DNA of 19,755 bases from Lachnospira sp. UBA4285 (GCA_002394965.1 DGVL01000107.1:1-19755); one strand, 5' to 3'; counted from the first letter of the stretch, positions 6,598 to 14,709 are shown. The notes: generated from the letters alone by a model not told the origin. Made by a program: numbers and translations.

Positions 6598-7784
6598 ACC
6601 AGACCTCCTCGCCTGTTCGTGTCCTCTCTCCGATGATAATAAGAGAAGCCCCGAAAATGTTCAATATTTATCTCGTCATCTTTCTCCATATTTCTCTGCA
6701 GGCTGACATTCAGTACAATCCCGACCGCAAGAAACAGGGTGACAATTGAGCTCATCCCGTAGCTGAAGAACGGGAGCGTCAGACCGGTATTCGGCAGAAT
6801 TCCTGTGACGACGCCGATGTTGATGAAAGACTGATATCCTATATAACAGGCCACTCCTGTGCAAATCAGCCTGCCGGACATGTCGCGCGCCCGGTAGCCG
6901 ACATACAGGCACTCCGCCGTGACCGCCGACAGAAGAGCGAGGATCGATATGCAGCCGGCGAATCCCAGTTCCTCTCCGGCAGCCGCAAAGATGAAATCCG
7001 TGTGTGCCTCGGGTATGTATCCGGCATTCAGAAGAGATGACGGATCCTCGTTATTCAGTCCCTTTCCGGAGAGGCCTCCGGTCGCGATGGCTGTCTCGGA
7101 ATATTTCTGCTGATACACGTTGTCATCGTAGTTCTCCGGGTCGATGAAGGCCATGATCCGGGTTCTCTGGTAATCCGCCAGAAGCTTCTGATCCGGCCGC
7201 TGAATGTAAAACAGCAGACCGGCTGCCAGCGGAATTACGATCAGAAAGAACAGTCCCATTTTCTTATAGCTCACACCCGCTGTAAAGATCACCGTGAACA
7301 GGACCATCGTCGTCAGAATCGTCTGGGACAGGTCCGGTTCACGCAGCGTAAGCCCAAGCGGGATGAGCAGGATGAGCCAGAGCAGAAACAGAAAGCTCCA
7401 GCTGTCGACCTTTTCCCGGTAGATGGTCAGCATCCGGACGGTGAAGAGAATCAGCACAACTTTCCCGATCTCGGATGCCTGCAGGGAAAACGGACCGAAC
7501 ACCAGCCAGCGTTTTGCGCCGTGCGAGACGCGGCCGAACAGCAGTGTCAGCGTCAGAAGTGCAGTGAGAACCAGGTACAGAACCCAGTACAGCTTCAGGA
7601 TCCGGTGATAGTCAATAAACGATGCTGCGACAAGAACAACGCTTCCGATTATTATACCAAGTATCTGCCGCAGCGTATAACTGCTGTCCGCAGTGTTTAT
7701 TAGAATCACGCCATATACAGAGGTGATGAGGACCAGCAGAAGAAGGCGGAAATTATAATACTTCAATTCGTATTTTTTAAACAT
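6594..7784 (-). CDS. rodA: RodA-type SEDS peptidoglycan glycosyltransferase
   Basis: RodA polymerises lipid II into glycan strands for cell elongation together with a class B PBP. The 396-residue protein has about ten membrane segments. SEDS hallmarks are Trp93 in AKRWLVFGPF, the GGLSGKG loop, and the catalytic Asp263 in EAHTDFIFAAAGEELG. The last membrane region carries LPFFSYGMSS. Two positions depart from the common motifs: Ala103 where FQPSE has Pro, and Met344 where SYGGSS has Gly. A charged tail of about 45 residues (KDDEIN to RRGGLV) is probably cytoplasmic. The ATG directly abuts the preceding gene's stop (TAAATG) with AGGGG 8 bases upstream, and its stop overlaps the mgsA start. Placement beside PBP2 and mreCD favours RodA over FtsW or SpoVE. 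Confidence 0.93.
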   Translation of the reverse strand: MFKKYELKYYNFRLLLLVLITSVYGVILINTADSSYTLRQILGIIIGSVVLVAASFIDYHRILKLYWVLYLVLTALLTLTLLFGRVSHGAKRWLVFGPFSLQASEIGKVVLILFTVRMLTIYREKVDSWSFLFLLWLILLIPLGLTLREPDLSQTILTTMVLFTVIFTAGVSYKKMGLFFLIVIPLAAGLLFYIQRPDQKLLADYQRTRIMAFIDPENYDDNVYQQKYSETAIATGGLSGKGLNNEDPSSLLNAGYIPEAHTDFIFAAAGEELGFAGCISILALLSAVTAECLYVGYRARDMSGRLICTGVACYIGYQSFINIGVVTGILPNTGLTLPFFSYGMSSIVTLFLAVGIVLNVSLQRNMEKDDEINIEHFRGFSYYHRREDTNRRGGLV

Positions 7785-8618
7785 TTATTTTCCCCTGCTA
7801 AATATACGGTTCCAGAAGGATTCCCGCTTTCCGGAAGATTCCGGCACCTGCGGCATCCCGGACGGCGCCTCACGGTCCACCTGCTCCGGCATCAGCGGGA
7901 ACGGCACGTTCTGGCCGAGAATTCTTTCTGCCGTGTTGTTGAATTCCGGCATCTCGCGCGCGATATCGCCGCCTGTAAGCACAGCTTGACGCAGTCCGTC
8001 ATTCTCCTCGAAGATGCCCAGCGGCGAGAGCGGAAGTATATCCTGCAGTTCGTGGAAAGACGGCAGGATATGCCGGGCCAGATCCCGGCTGTCGAAGCGG
8101 TTGATGATCATCTCCGGCTCCTTTCCGGTCAGTTTTCGCAGTTTGTCCGCTGCCCTGAGGCCTGCGGGGTCCGGCGTTACGACCAGTACCGGTCTGTCAG
8201 ATAGAGAAGCGAGCGTCAGCTGAGATTCCAGACTGCCGCCGCAGTCCGTGAGAATGAAGTCAAAAGCCGGGACATCCTCACCGCCGTCCTGGATGATTGT
8301 GAGTGCTTTCCCGTAATTCTCCTTCAAGTTCTGGTCCGTGGGCAGATTCTGAGAAGCCGGAAGAAGCCACAGGTTCGTTCTGGCTTCGTCTTGTACAAGT
8401 ACATCCGCCACAGAACACTTCCCGGCTGAGAGGTCCGGAACGGAATACAGGATTCCTTCCTGAATTCCCATATACAGCTCCAGGCTGCGCAGGCCCTGGC
8501 TGCCGTCAACTAGCAGGACAGTCTTTCCCAGGTCTGCAAGAGCCTCTCCGATCCCGCAGGTAAGAAGCGACTTGCCGGTGCCTCCCCTGCCGGAAAGAAT
8601 GGCGATACGTTGTGTCAT
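7785..8618 (-). CDS. MinD-like ParA/MinD-superfamily ATPase, degenerate active site
   Basis: MinD is a membrane-bound ATPase that positions division inhibitors. From the ATG at 8618 the protein has 277 residues and lines up with E. coli MinD from residue 1. The deviant Walker A reads SGRGGTGKS (Lys16 kept, signature Lys11 replaced by Arg). Switch I reads VDGSQGLRSLEL, so Asp38 is kept and Asp40 is Ser. Walker B reads DFILTDCGG, followed by NLWLLPASQ and LGIFEENDGLRQA. After a Pro-rich linker the C-terminus ESFWNRIFSRGK resembles the MinD amphipathic membrane-targeting helix. MinC and MinE are not encoded beside it. It lies between PBP2 and rodA and abuts rodA. A GTG at 8648 overlaps the PBP2 stop, but an AGGAGG site sits inside that extension, so the ATG is preferred. 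A FlhG-like or general ParA protein is less likely. Confidence 0.85.
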   Translation of the reverse strand: MTQRIAILSGRGGTGKSLLTCGIGEALADLGKTVLLVDGSQGLRSLELYMGIQEGILYSVPDLSAGKCSVADVLVQDEARTNLWLLPASQNLPTDQNLKENYGKALTIIQDGGEDVPAFDFILTDCGGSLESQLTLASLSDRPVLVVTPDPAGLRAADKLRKLTGKEPEMIINRFDSRDLARHILPSFHELQDILPLSPLGIFEENDGLRQAVLTGGDIAREMPEFNNTAERILGQNVPFPLMPEQVDREAPSGMPQVPESSGKRESFWNRIFSRGK

Positions 8619-8625
8619 GCCCGCG

Positions 8626-8631
8626 CCTCCT
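8626..8631 (-). promoter_or_regulatory. Ribosome binding site deciding the MinD-like start
   Basis: A perfect AGGAGG on the minus strand lies 7 bases before the ATG at 8618 and within the coding extension that would follow from the GTG at 8648. Confidence 0.75.
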
Positions 8632-8644
8632 CTCTTCTGCTCTG

Positions 8645-11515
8645 TCACTCCGAGAGCATCGTTGTGCTTGATACGAGCTGCTGTCCGGCTGTCGAATCGT
8701 TCAGCAACGGATTAGTCAGAATCTCCTCTTCTGTGTTCAGACCGTAATAATACCGGTAAAAATCCGCTGCAACAGCCGTCGCGTTGATCGAACCGTATCC
8801 GAACGGTATGTTGACCGCGAGAGCTATTTCCGGGTCCGTATAGGGCGCAAATGAAATATAGTTCGCGTGTGACGGCTTGGTCAGGTCATCCTGCGCAGTT
8901 CCTGTCTTTCCGGCTATCTGAACGGCATCATACAGGTTATTCAGAGGCTGGTACATGGTGCTGACCAGACGCATACCTTTGAAGATTGCGTCCCAGTAGG
9001 ACGAATCCATGGTGAAGGTCGACTCGACCTCCGGCGTAAATGTACGGATTGTGTCCCCGCCGTACTCCGTGATTTTATAAATCAGCGATGACTTGTAATT
9101 CGTGCCGCGGCTGGCGATCGTAGCCGCGTAACGCGCCAGGTTGAGACAGCTGAATCTCGCATTGCCCTGTCCGATCGCGGACGCGACGGCATTCGTCGTG
9201 GAAGGCTGCGGATCTGCCTGTGCAATCTCAATGCCGGTATCCGATGCCAGACCGAGTGCCTGCGCATAGGATTTCAGGATATTCGTCGCATACGTTGAGT
9301 TGTACGTGCCGTCCTGACTCTTTGCCAGATCATATCCCAGCGTGTTGAAGTATACGTTGCACGAGTCACGGATGGCCTCATACAGACTCTCGGCACCGTG
9401 TTCGCCCGGATAGATCCAGCAGTGCGGATTCGGCGTAACTTCCGTGAAAAGACCGGAGCAGTAGATCTCCGTATCCGGCGTTACGATTCCGTTCATCAGC
9501 GCGCTCACAGCCGTGACAATCTTGAAGCAGGAACCCGGCGCCGTCTGGGACTGGGTCGCCCAGTTGTACATCGGCTTTGAATTGTTCAGGTTGGTCTGCG
9601 TGTAATAACTGCTGTCAATGGTTCCGCTCAGGCGGTTGTTGTCATATCCCGGATACGACACCAGGGCAAGCAGCTGCCCATTTGAAGGATCCACGACCGT
9701 CGCCGAACCCGAGCAAACGATAAGACCGATCTCCCCCGGCGTGATAATCCGGCGGGTGAGCGCCGTTTCAAAATAGTCGAGCGGATTAATAGCACCACTG
9801 GCCAGCTGACTGTAGTATCCGTCTGTGTCCTGCAGATATCCCTGTTCATACAGCAGCATGAACATCTGTCTTGCCGTGAGGGATCCGTTCTCGAAGAGGT
9901 ACTTGTAGACCATCTCCGTGAAACCTCTGTCTGAAGAAAGCTCCGCCGTGATATAGTCAGTCAGAATGGAAAATGCCTCTTCAAGACTCAGGTAGCGGCT
10001 GTCCGTCAGAGAATCCATGGAAACCCAGTTCTGCGCGACAGCGTGCTCGAGAAAATCCCGGAATGATATGGCACCTCCGTCCGTGAACGTCGTGTATATC
10101 TCATCGCTTGTGTCGATCTTATCGGTGCTGATGATGCCATTGGTCTCAAGCATCTGGAAAATATACCAGATATAATTCCGGTATTCCTCCGGAAGATCAC
10201 TGTAAGCCGTTCCGCTCCCGGTCAGCTCTTCCTGGATCCAGGCATTGACCGACTGACGCCTGGCCTGATACACCTCGTTCACAGCCGCCTCGGTCTGCGT
10301 CGCCTCCGACTCGATTCCTTTCAGGGATACCAGACCGTTGTCGATGCAGGCATACCCGACATCACTCATTCGGATCATGTAGTCAGACAGAATTCCGGTG
10401 TCCTGCGAATAGATCTGCTGTTCTCCGGATGCGATAAGCTTTGATTTGATGAGACGCACCAGTTCCTCTTCGATAAAGTCATAGAGCGCCTTCTGATAGT
10501 TTGCATCGATGGTAAGATAGATATCATGACCTGCCATCGAATCCGTCTCACTCTGAATTTCCGTGATGCGGCCGTACCGGTCCACATAGACATCGCGCGT
10601 GCCCTTTGTGCCGGCAAGCTCTGTCTCCATGGCTGACTCAATCCCTGTCTTTCCGACCATATCGTTGCTGTCGTAGGAACCGCCCTGCGCGTTCAGTTCC
10701 TCAAGCTGAGACGAGGAAATCGTCCCCGTGTACCCGATGATCGACGAGAAATACTTCGCGTCATTGTAGCGGCGGACCGTTCTGGTGTCAATAACGATGC
10801 CGGCAAGATCATCAGCATTCTCACGAATCGCAGCCATCGTCTCATCGCTGATGTCCGTCGCAATGGTGAATGTCGTGTAGCGGCTGTAAGAGTTCGCGTC
10901 CATCTGGATCCGCAGATAGAAAAGTTCCAGCATGTAGGCCGGCGGCTGTGCGTCGCGGTCCACCGCGTATTTGTCACAGAGATATGTAATGACATCTTCC
11001 GGCGTCGCGCTCTGCTGCTGCTGCGTGAGTTCACTGATAGAAGAAAGACCAAATACATCACGCAGGAATCCGAGCTGGGTGCGGCCGGTGTCAAGGAACT
11101 CATACTCACCGGTCTCCTCGTTGTAAGTCATGTCAAAGTCCTGGCGGTAGGAATCGCCGTTCTTCTCGATGATGGCGAGGGCTCGGTCGATACCGCTGTT
11201 GATCTTTGCGTTCTTCTCTTCGGTCGTCGAATAGTAACCCGAATCTGAGATGACAACGGCATAGGAAAGATCGTCATACGCCAGAAGCACCCCGTTGCGG
11301 TCAAAAATCCGGCCCCGGGTGGCCTGCGTCGTCATTGTCTTCTCGATGGAACTGGCCAGACCGCTGGTGTACTGGTCTGAGCTGAGGATCTGCAGAGCAA
11401 AGACCCGCTTGGCGAGCACGCAAAAGAGGATGGTCAGGACAAGCAGGACAGGGAAAAGGCGCTGCCGGAAGACATTGCGGATCGTGACAGCGATTTCATG
11501 AAAGATGCTTTTCAT
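8645..11515 (-). CDS. mrdA: Penicillin-binding protein 2 (class B, elongation transpeptidase), enlarged
   Basis: This is the transpeptidase partner of RodA that cross-links peptidoglycan outside the membrane. The protein has 956 residues, against roughly 600-700 for typical PBP2. There is a short cytoplasmic N-terminus and one membrane anchor (about residues 18-40). A dimerisation/pedestal region follows, with RGRIFDRNGVLLA and later KTGIESAMETELAGTKG. LTIDANYQ (Asp337) marks entry to the transpeptidase domain. Active-site motifs are SCFK (Ser662, Lys665), SCN (Ser718, Asn720) and KTG (870-872). About 270 residues separate LTID from ATVVDPSNG (Asp609), where about 50 are usual, so an extra segment of about 220 residues is inserted. 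The ATG at 11515 has AGGAGG 8 bases upstream and overlaps the end of mreD by 20 bases; a longer in-frame extension upstream lacks such support. Confidence 0.94.
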   Translation of the reverse strand: MKSIFHEIAVTIRNVFRQRLFPVLLVLTILFCVLAKRVFALQILSSDQYTSGLASSIEKTMTTQATRGRIFDRNGVLLAYDDLSYAVVISDSGYYSTTEEKNAKINSGIDRALAIIEKNGDSYRQDFDMTYNEETGEYEFLDTGRTQLGFLRDVFGLSSISELTQQQQSATPEDVITYLCDKYAVDRDAQPPAYMLELFYLRIQMDANSYSRYTTFTIATDISDETMAAIRENADDLAGIVIDTRTVRRYNDAKYFSSIIGYTGTISSSQLEELNAQGGSYDSNDMVGKTGIESAMETELAGTKGTRDVYVDRYGRITEIQSETDSMAGHDIYLTIDANYQKALYDFIEEELVRLIKSKLIASGEQQIYSQDTGILSDYMIRMSDVGYACIDNGLVSLKGIESEATQTEAAVNEVYQARRQSVNAWIQEELTGSGTAYSDLPEEYRNYIWYIFQMLETNGIISTDKIDTSDEIYTTFTDGGAISFRDFLEHAVAQNWVSMDSLTDSRYLSLEEAFSILTDYITAELSSDRGFTEMVYKYLFENGSLTARQMFMLLYEQGYLQDTDGYYSQLASGAINPLDYFETALTRRIITPGEIGLIVCSGSATVVDPSNGQLLALVSYPGYDNNRLSGTIDSSYYTQTNLNNSKPMYNWATQSQTAPGSCFKIVTAVSALMNGIVTPDTEIYCSGLFTEVTPNPHCWIYPGEHGAESLYEAIRDSCNVYFNTLGYDLAKSQDGTYNSTYATNILKSYAQALGLASDTGIEIAQADPQPSTTNAVASAIGQGNARFSCLNLARYAATIASRGTNYKSSLIYKITEYGGDTIRTFTPEVESTFTMDSSYWDAIFKGMRLVSTMYQPLNNLYDAVQIAGKTGTAQDDLTKPSHANYISFAPYTDPEIALAVNIPFGYGSINATAVAADFYRYYYGLNTEEEILTNPLLNDSTAGQQLVSSTTMLSE

Positions 11516-12026
11516 TTCTCTTTCCTCCTCTTCCGGCTGCGGCCCGCATCTTCCGGTCAAGGCAGCGCACCGGGAAATACAGGGCAATACCAGCCGCAAG
11601 CGTATACAGGCTTATCGGCAGAATCTTCCTCGTAAAGAAAAATCCAGCGTCTATGCGGTTATGCAGAACAAAGAGCACGAACCACATCGCACATTCATAC
11701 AGAAACGCTGACAGCACCGTCAGCATCATCGGGAAGAAAAACTCTTCCTGCTCGACATTCTCCAGGAGCTTTCCGCTCATGTAACCGAAGCACACAAAAA
11801 GAAACGCACTGGTCCCCAGCAGCGTCCCGCCGTACACATCGGCCAGAATGCCCGCCAGAACACCGACGAAGATTCCGTTCACCGGCCCGCCGAAGAATCC
11901 GAAGAACACCGGGAGCAGCAGAAGCAGTTCCGGGCCGTTGCCACTCACCCGGATGAACGGTACAAACACGGTCTGAACTATGAAAAACACAAAAATAAGC
12001 ACAATCTGGTACAGTCTGTATTTCAT
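11496..12026 (-). CDS. mreD: Rod shape-determining protein MreD
   Basis: The 176-residue integral membrane protein has about five to six hydrophobic segments, beginning with YQIVLIFVFFIVQTVFV and ending before a basic tail (RKMRAAAGRGGKR). The MreD-type LLLLPVFFGFFGGPVNGIFVGVLAG and DVYGG blocks are visible. MreD joins MreC in activating and localising the RodA-PBP2 synthase; it has no known enzymatic activity. The start overlaps the mreC stop (ATGA, 12023-12026), and the 3' end contains the ribosome site and start of mrdA. The family is weakly conserved in sequence, but position between mreC and PBP2 makes the call firm. Confidence 0.93.
   Translation of the reverse strand: MKYRLYQIVLIFVFFIVQTVFVPFIRVSGNGPELLLLLPVFFGFFGGPVNGIFVGVLAGILADVYGGTLLGTSAFLFVCFGYMSGKLLENVEQEEFFFPMMLTVLSAFLYECAMWFVLFVLHNRIDAGFFFTRKILPISLYTLAAGIALYFPVRCLDRKMRAAAGRGGKRNEKHLS
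11524..11529 (-). promoter_or_regulatory. Ribosome binding site deciding the PBP2 start
   Basis: AGGAGG on the minus strand sits 8 bases before the ATG at 11515, inside the 3' end of mreD. It rules against the 28-residue longer reading of PBP2. Confidence 0.7.
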
Positions 12027-12883
12027 GAGCCATCCCCTGTCAGATCGGCCTTGGTCGTCGTGATGACCAGAACTTCCTGCAGATTCTCAAAGTCGGCGGC
12101 GGGTGTTATCGTTCCTGACTTGGTGATCTGGCTGCCGTCGGCAGATATATCGCGCACTGTTCCAATCAGGATACCCTGCAGGTACTTGTCCGAGATGTTC
12201 GACGTCACAATCTCATCGCCGGCCTTTACATCCGTGTCCGCGCTGAAGTCCGTGACGCGTATCTGACCACTTTCCATCAGTGTGATGTCGCCCTGAACCG
12301 AGCAGATCTGCCCGGTACTGGAAAGCATGCCGGACACATAGGAGTTGTCCTCGATGATGGAGCGAACAATGGAGCGGTTCGGGTAAACTTCGGTGATAAT
12401 ACCGACAAGACCGTTGCCGGCTATGACATTCATATCCACACGCATGCCGTCATTGGAGCCCTTGTCGATTGTGAATTCCATATCCCAGTTGTCCGAACCG
12501 CTGCCGATGACGCGCGCAGCCGTCTTTGGCCAGGACGCATACTGCTCATCCAGTGCATACAGCCTGCGGAGCCGTGAGAGTTCATAGGCATCCTGCGCGA
12601 GCCGCTGATTCTCCTCCTGCAAGTCCTCTATCCTGCCGGTGAGATCTGTGACCTGCTGCTCCAGTTCCTCCCGCGTTGCCAGATTCACAGCATGGTCATA
12701 GAAGACCCCGCCCAGGCTGTTAATGCCCTTCTGCATCGGGACGATGACCGTGTCCAGACCCGTGCGCAGTGCCTGCGAAACTGTGTCACTGAAAATGGAA
12801 ATCAGAGCCAGGATTATACAGGCAAACAGTGTGAGCGCAAAAATCCTGACCGGTGTAAAGAATGCTTTCAGTCGCTGCTTCAT
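12023..12883 (-). CDS. mreC: Rod shape-determining protein MreC
   Basis: The 286-residue protein has a basic N-terminus, one membrane segment (about residues 12-30, FALTLFACIILALISIFS), and a coiled coil (about residues 68-105, with QQVTDLTGRIEDLQEENQRL). The extracytoplasmic beta-rich MreC core follows, with AARVIGSGSDNWDMEFTIDKG, NGLVGIITEVYPNRSIV and AGDEIVTSNISDKYLQGILIG. MreC binds PBP2 and opens it for activity. Two ATGs lie six bases apart; the GAGG site (12891-12894) is 7 bases from the one at 12883 but only 1 base from that at 12889, so I chose 12883. It follows the mreB-like gene after 28 bases and overlaps mreD by four. Confidence 0.94.
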   Translation of the reverse strand: MKQRLKAFFTPVRIFALTLFACIILALISIFSDTVSQALRTGLDTVIVPMQKGINSLGGVFYDHAVNLATREELEQQVTDLTGRIEDLQEENQRLAQDAYELSRLRRLYALDEQYASWPKTAARVIGSGSDNWDMEFTIDKGSNDGMRVDMNVIAGNGLVGIITEVYPNRSIVRSIIEDNSYVSGMLSSTGQICSVQGDITLMESGQIRVTDFSADTDVKAGDEIVTSNISDKYLQGILIGTVRDISADGSQITKSGTITPAADFENLQEVLVITTTKADLTGDGS

Positions 12884-12890
12884 ATTCATT

Positions 12891-12894
12891 CCTC
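12891..12894 (-). promoter_or_regulatory. Ribosome binding site deciding the mreC start
   Basis: GAGG on the minus strand is spaced 7 bases from the ATG at 12883 and only 1 base from the upstream ATG at 12889, which favours the shorter start. Confidence 0.55.
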
Positions 12895-12911
12895 AAAATC
12901 CGCATGATGCG

Positions 12912-13925
12912 TCAGAAAAGCTCGTTTTCCGGCCTGCGGACAAGTCCTGCCATCCTGCGGTCCCCCAGGATCGCGATGATTCCGCGGATGGCGGCCTCCG
13001 AAGGATTGGAGGCGATGGCGCAGGGGATACCCGTCGCTTTCGTGAGAAACGGGCGTATGTTGCGCATCAGCGCGGTTCCGCCGGTTATATAGAATCCATT
13101 TTCCCGTATCTGCTCAGCCACAACCGATGGTGTCTTCTCCAGTGTAGAGAGAATAGCACCGGATATCAGCTCTAAATCCGACGCGTATGCCCCGCAGATG
13201 ATGTCTGCCGTCACCGTACTTCGGGTCGGCAGTCCGGAAAGGACACTTCGCCCGAACGCCGATACGCTCACCTGAGGACTTCCCGGCAGTGCGCTGCCGA
13301 TCTGTTTCTTGAGGTTTTCCGCCGTCTTGTGCCCGATCAGGAGGTTGTACGACCGGCGGACTGCCTGCACGATCTTCTCGTCAAAAAGGTCTCCTCCGAC
13401 CGGCACGGCAGAGTAGGCCGCAATGCCACCCTCCGACATCACGGCGATTCCGGTGCGGGAACCACCGATATTGACGATCATGGAAGGCGTCTTCGAGAAT
13501 ATGTCCACCCCCGCCCCGATGGCACAGGCCACCGGCATGTCGACAATGCTGACATTTTTCTCCCTCAAGTCCGCCCGGTAGATGACATCGGTAAACGCCC
13601 GGCGCTGCACGCCGCTGATATCAGTCGGCACGGAGATACAGAAGCTCGCGCCGTTCACCCGCCTGCCGTCATTGATCTTCCGGTACATCTGTGCCAGCAG
13701 AAGCTGCATGTCGGCAAGCCCCGCGATCACACCGTCTTTCACCGGAAAGGAGACGCGGATACTGGCAGGGGCCTTCTCCGCCATGTCATACGCCTCATCG
13801 CCTGTCGCGCGCACATCGGTCCTGTTCTCCAGGGCGATGCAGCAGCGCTCGTTCAATATCCGGTTCATCGAGCACATCCGGAAATAATCCGTTCCTATAT
13901 CAAGCCCGTATATTCGAGATGTCAA
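12912..13925 (-). CDS. mreB: MreB-like actin homologue with altered catalytic residues
   Basis: MreB forms membrane-associated filaments that orient cell-wall synthesis. Taking the TTG at 13925, eight bases after the radC stop, gives 337 residues, the family norm; the frame is open further upstream into radC. The actin fold is recognisable throughout: YGLDIGTD (phosphate 1, Asp9), SVPTDISGVQRRA, AIGAGVDI, PVGGDLFDEKI, SYNLLIGHKTAENLKKQIGSA and the adenosine motif ITGGTALMRNI. Departures from canonical MreB are Gln107 in place of the ERRA Glu, VNIGGSRTG in place of VDIGGGTTE (Asn152, Ser156, Arg157), and VDMP in place of IEEP. The N-terminal amphipathic helix is short. It could be an MreB paralogue unable to hydrolyse ATP normally; a canonical MreB may exist elsewhere. 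The mreB-mreC-mreD order supports a role in the elongasome. Confidence 0.85.
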   Translation of the reverse strand: MTSRIYGLDIGTDYFRMCSMNRILNERCCIALENRTDVRATGDEAYDMAEKAPASIRVSFPVKDGVIAGLADMQLLLAQMYRKINDGRRVNGASFCISVPTDISGVQRRAFTDVIYRADLREKNVSIVDMPVACAIGAGVDIFSKTPSMIVNIGGSRTGIAVMSEGGIAAYSAVPVGGDLFDEKIVQAVRRSYNLLIGHKTAENLKKQIGSALPGSPQVSVSAFGRSVLSGLPTRSTVTADIICGAYASDLELISGAILSTLEKTPSVVAEQIRENGFYITGGTALMRNIRPFLTKATGIPCAIASNPSEAAIRGIIAILGDRRMAGLVRRPENELF

Positions 13926-13932
13926 AACAAGT

Positions 13933-14652
13933 TCACTCTTTCTTTGTATTTGCAAGACAGCCGCTCTCGATAAAACTGAAGTAGCACCTGTCACCGATGA
14001 TGATGTGGTCTGTCAGTGGGATTCCAATGATCTCCCCCGCCCGCTTCAGCTTTCCGGTCACCGATATGTCCTGCGGACTCGGACTCGGATCCCCGCTCGG
14101 ATGATTGTGAAGCACAACAAAGCTGACCGCACCGCAGCGCACGGCGCTTATCAGAACTTCGCGCACCGAGATCAGTGACGCGTTCACGGTGCCGATCGTC
14201 AGAACCTCATCGCATATCCGACGGCAGCGGTTGTCCAGCATGACTGCCATGAGGCGCTCCGTCTCAAGATGGCGCAGATCTTCCATATAGTAGTCTGCTA
14301 TGGCAGAGGGCGCCGAGAAGTCAAGCCGCTTCTCAGCGCTCTGCTTGTGCATACGCCTGGCGACCTCGCATACGCATGTAAGCTGGATCGCTTTAACCCT
14401 GCCGATGCCGCGGATTCCCATGAAATCCTGCATTCTCATGTGCCTGAGTCCGAGCAGGCCCGCGCCGCCGGACGCCGCCAGCACGTTGCCGGCCAGCTCC
14501 TCCACATTCATGCCACTGGTGCCGGTCCGCAGAATCACCGCAAGAAGCTCGCGGTCCGTCAGAGCCTCCGCTCCCACCGCCTCAACTTTCTCGTACGGCC
14601 GCATGTCCCCGCAGCTGACCGCCTGCACTTCTTTTTTCACACTTCTGATCAT
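13933..14652 (-). CDS. radC: RadC-family JAB/MPN domain protein
   Basis: The 239-residue protein has an N-terminal helix-hairpin-helix region (about residues 20-100, with LTDRELLAVILRTGTSG and IRGIGRVKAIQL) and a C-terminal JAB metal-binding domain with HNHPSGDPSPSPQD (His182, His184, Asp195). Its biochemical role is unsettled; an early assignment to DNA repair has not held up well, and metal-dependent hydrolase activity is inferred from the motif. radC directly upstream of mreBCD is a widespread arrangement in Firmicutes. The ATG at 14652 has an AGGAGGG site about 10 bases upstream. It is the first gene after the promoter near 14701. The mreB-like gene starts eight bases beyond its stop. Confidence 0.95.
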   Translation of the reverse strand: MIRSVKKEVQAVSCGDMRPYEKVEAVGAEALTDRELLAVILRTGTSGMNVEELAGNVLAASGGAGLLGLRHMRMQDFMGIRGIGRVKAIQLTCVCEVARRMHKQSAEKRLDFSAPSAIADYYMEDLRHLETERLMAVMLDNRCRRICDEVLTIGTVNASLISVREVLISAVRCGAVSFVVLHNHPSGDPSPSPQDISVTGKLKRAGEIIGIPLTDHIIIGDRCYFSFIESGCLANTKKE

Positions 14653-14700
14653 GTGAGCTCATCCCTCCTCTGCATATGAGAAAGGACAGACAGCTAGTTT

Positions 14701-14709
14701 ATTATAACA
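14701..14709 (-). promoter_or_regulatory. Extended -10 promoter upstream of radC
   Basis: The minus strand reads TGTTATAAT, a perfect extended -10 (TGnTATAAT). No good -35 lies at 16-18 bases, which is normal for extended -10 promoters. The predicted start is near 14694 with a leader of about 40 bases before radC. It overlaps the downstream flank of the 14713-14745 hairpin and would drive the elongasome operon. Confidence 0.55.

Noticed and set aside
7641..7656. TATAAT-like sequence inside rodA
   Set aside because: It lies within coding sequence of tightly coupled genes with no matching -35 or extended -10; probably chance.
12051..14679. Several plus-strand open frames opposite mreC, mreB-like and radC
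   Set aside because: All mirror well-supported minus-strand genes, and none has a ribosome site or recognisable domain.
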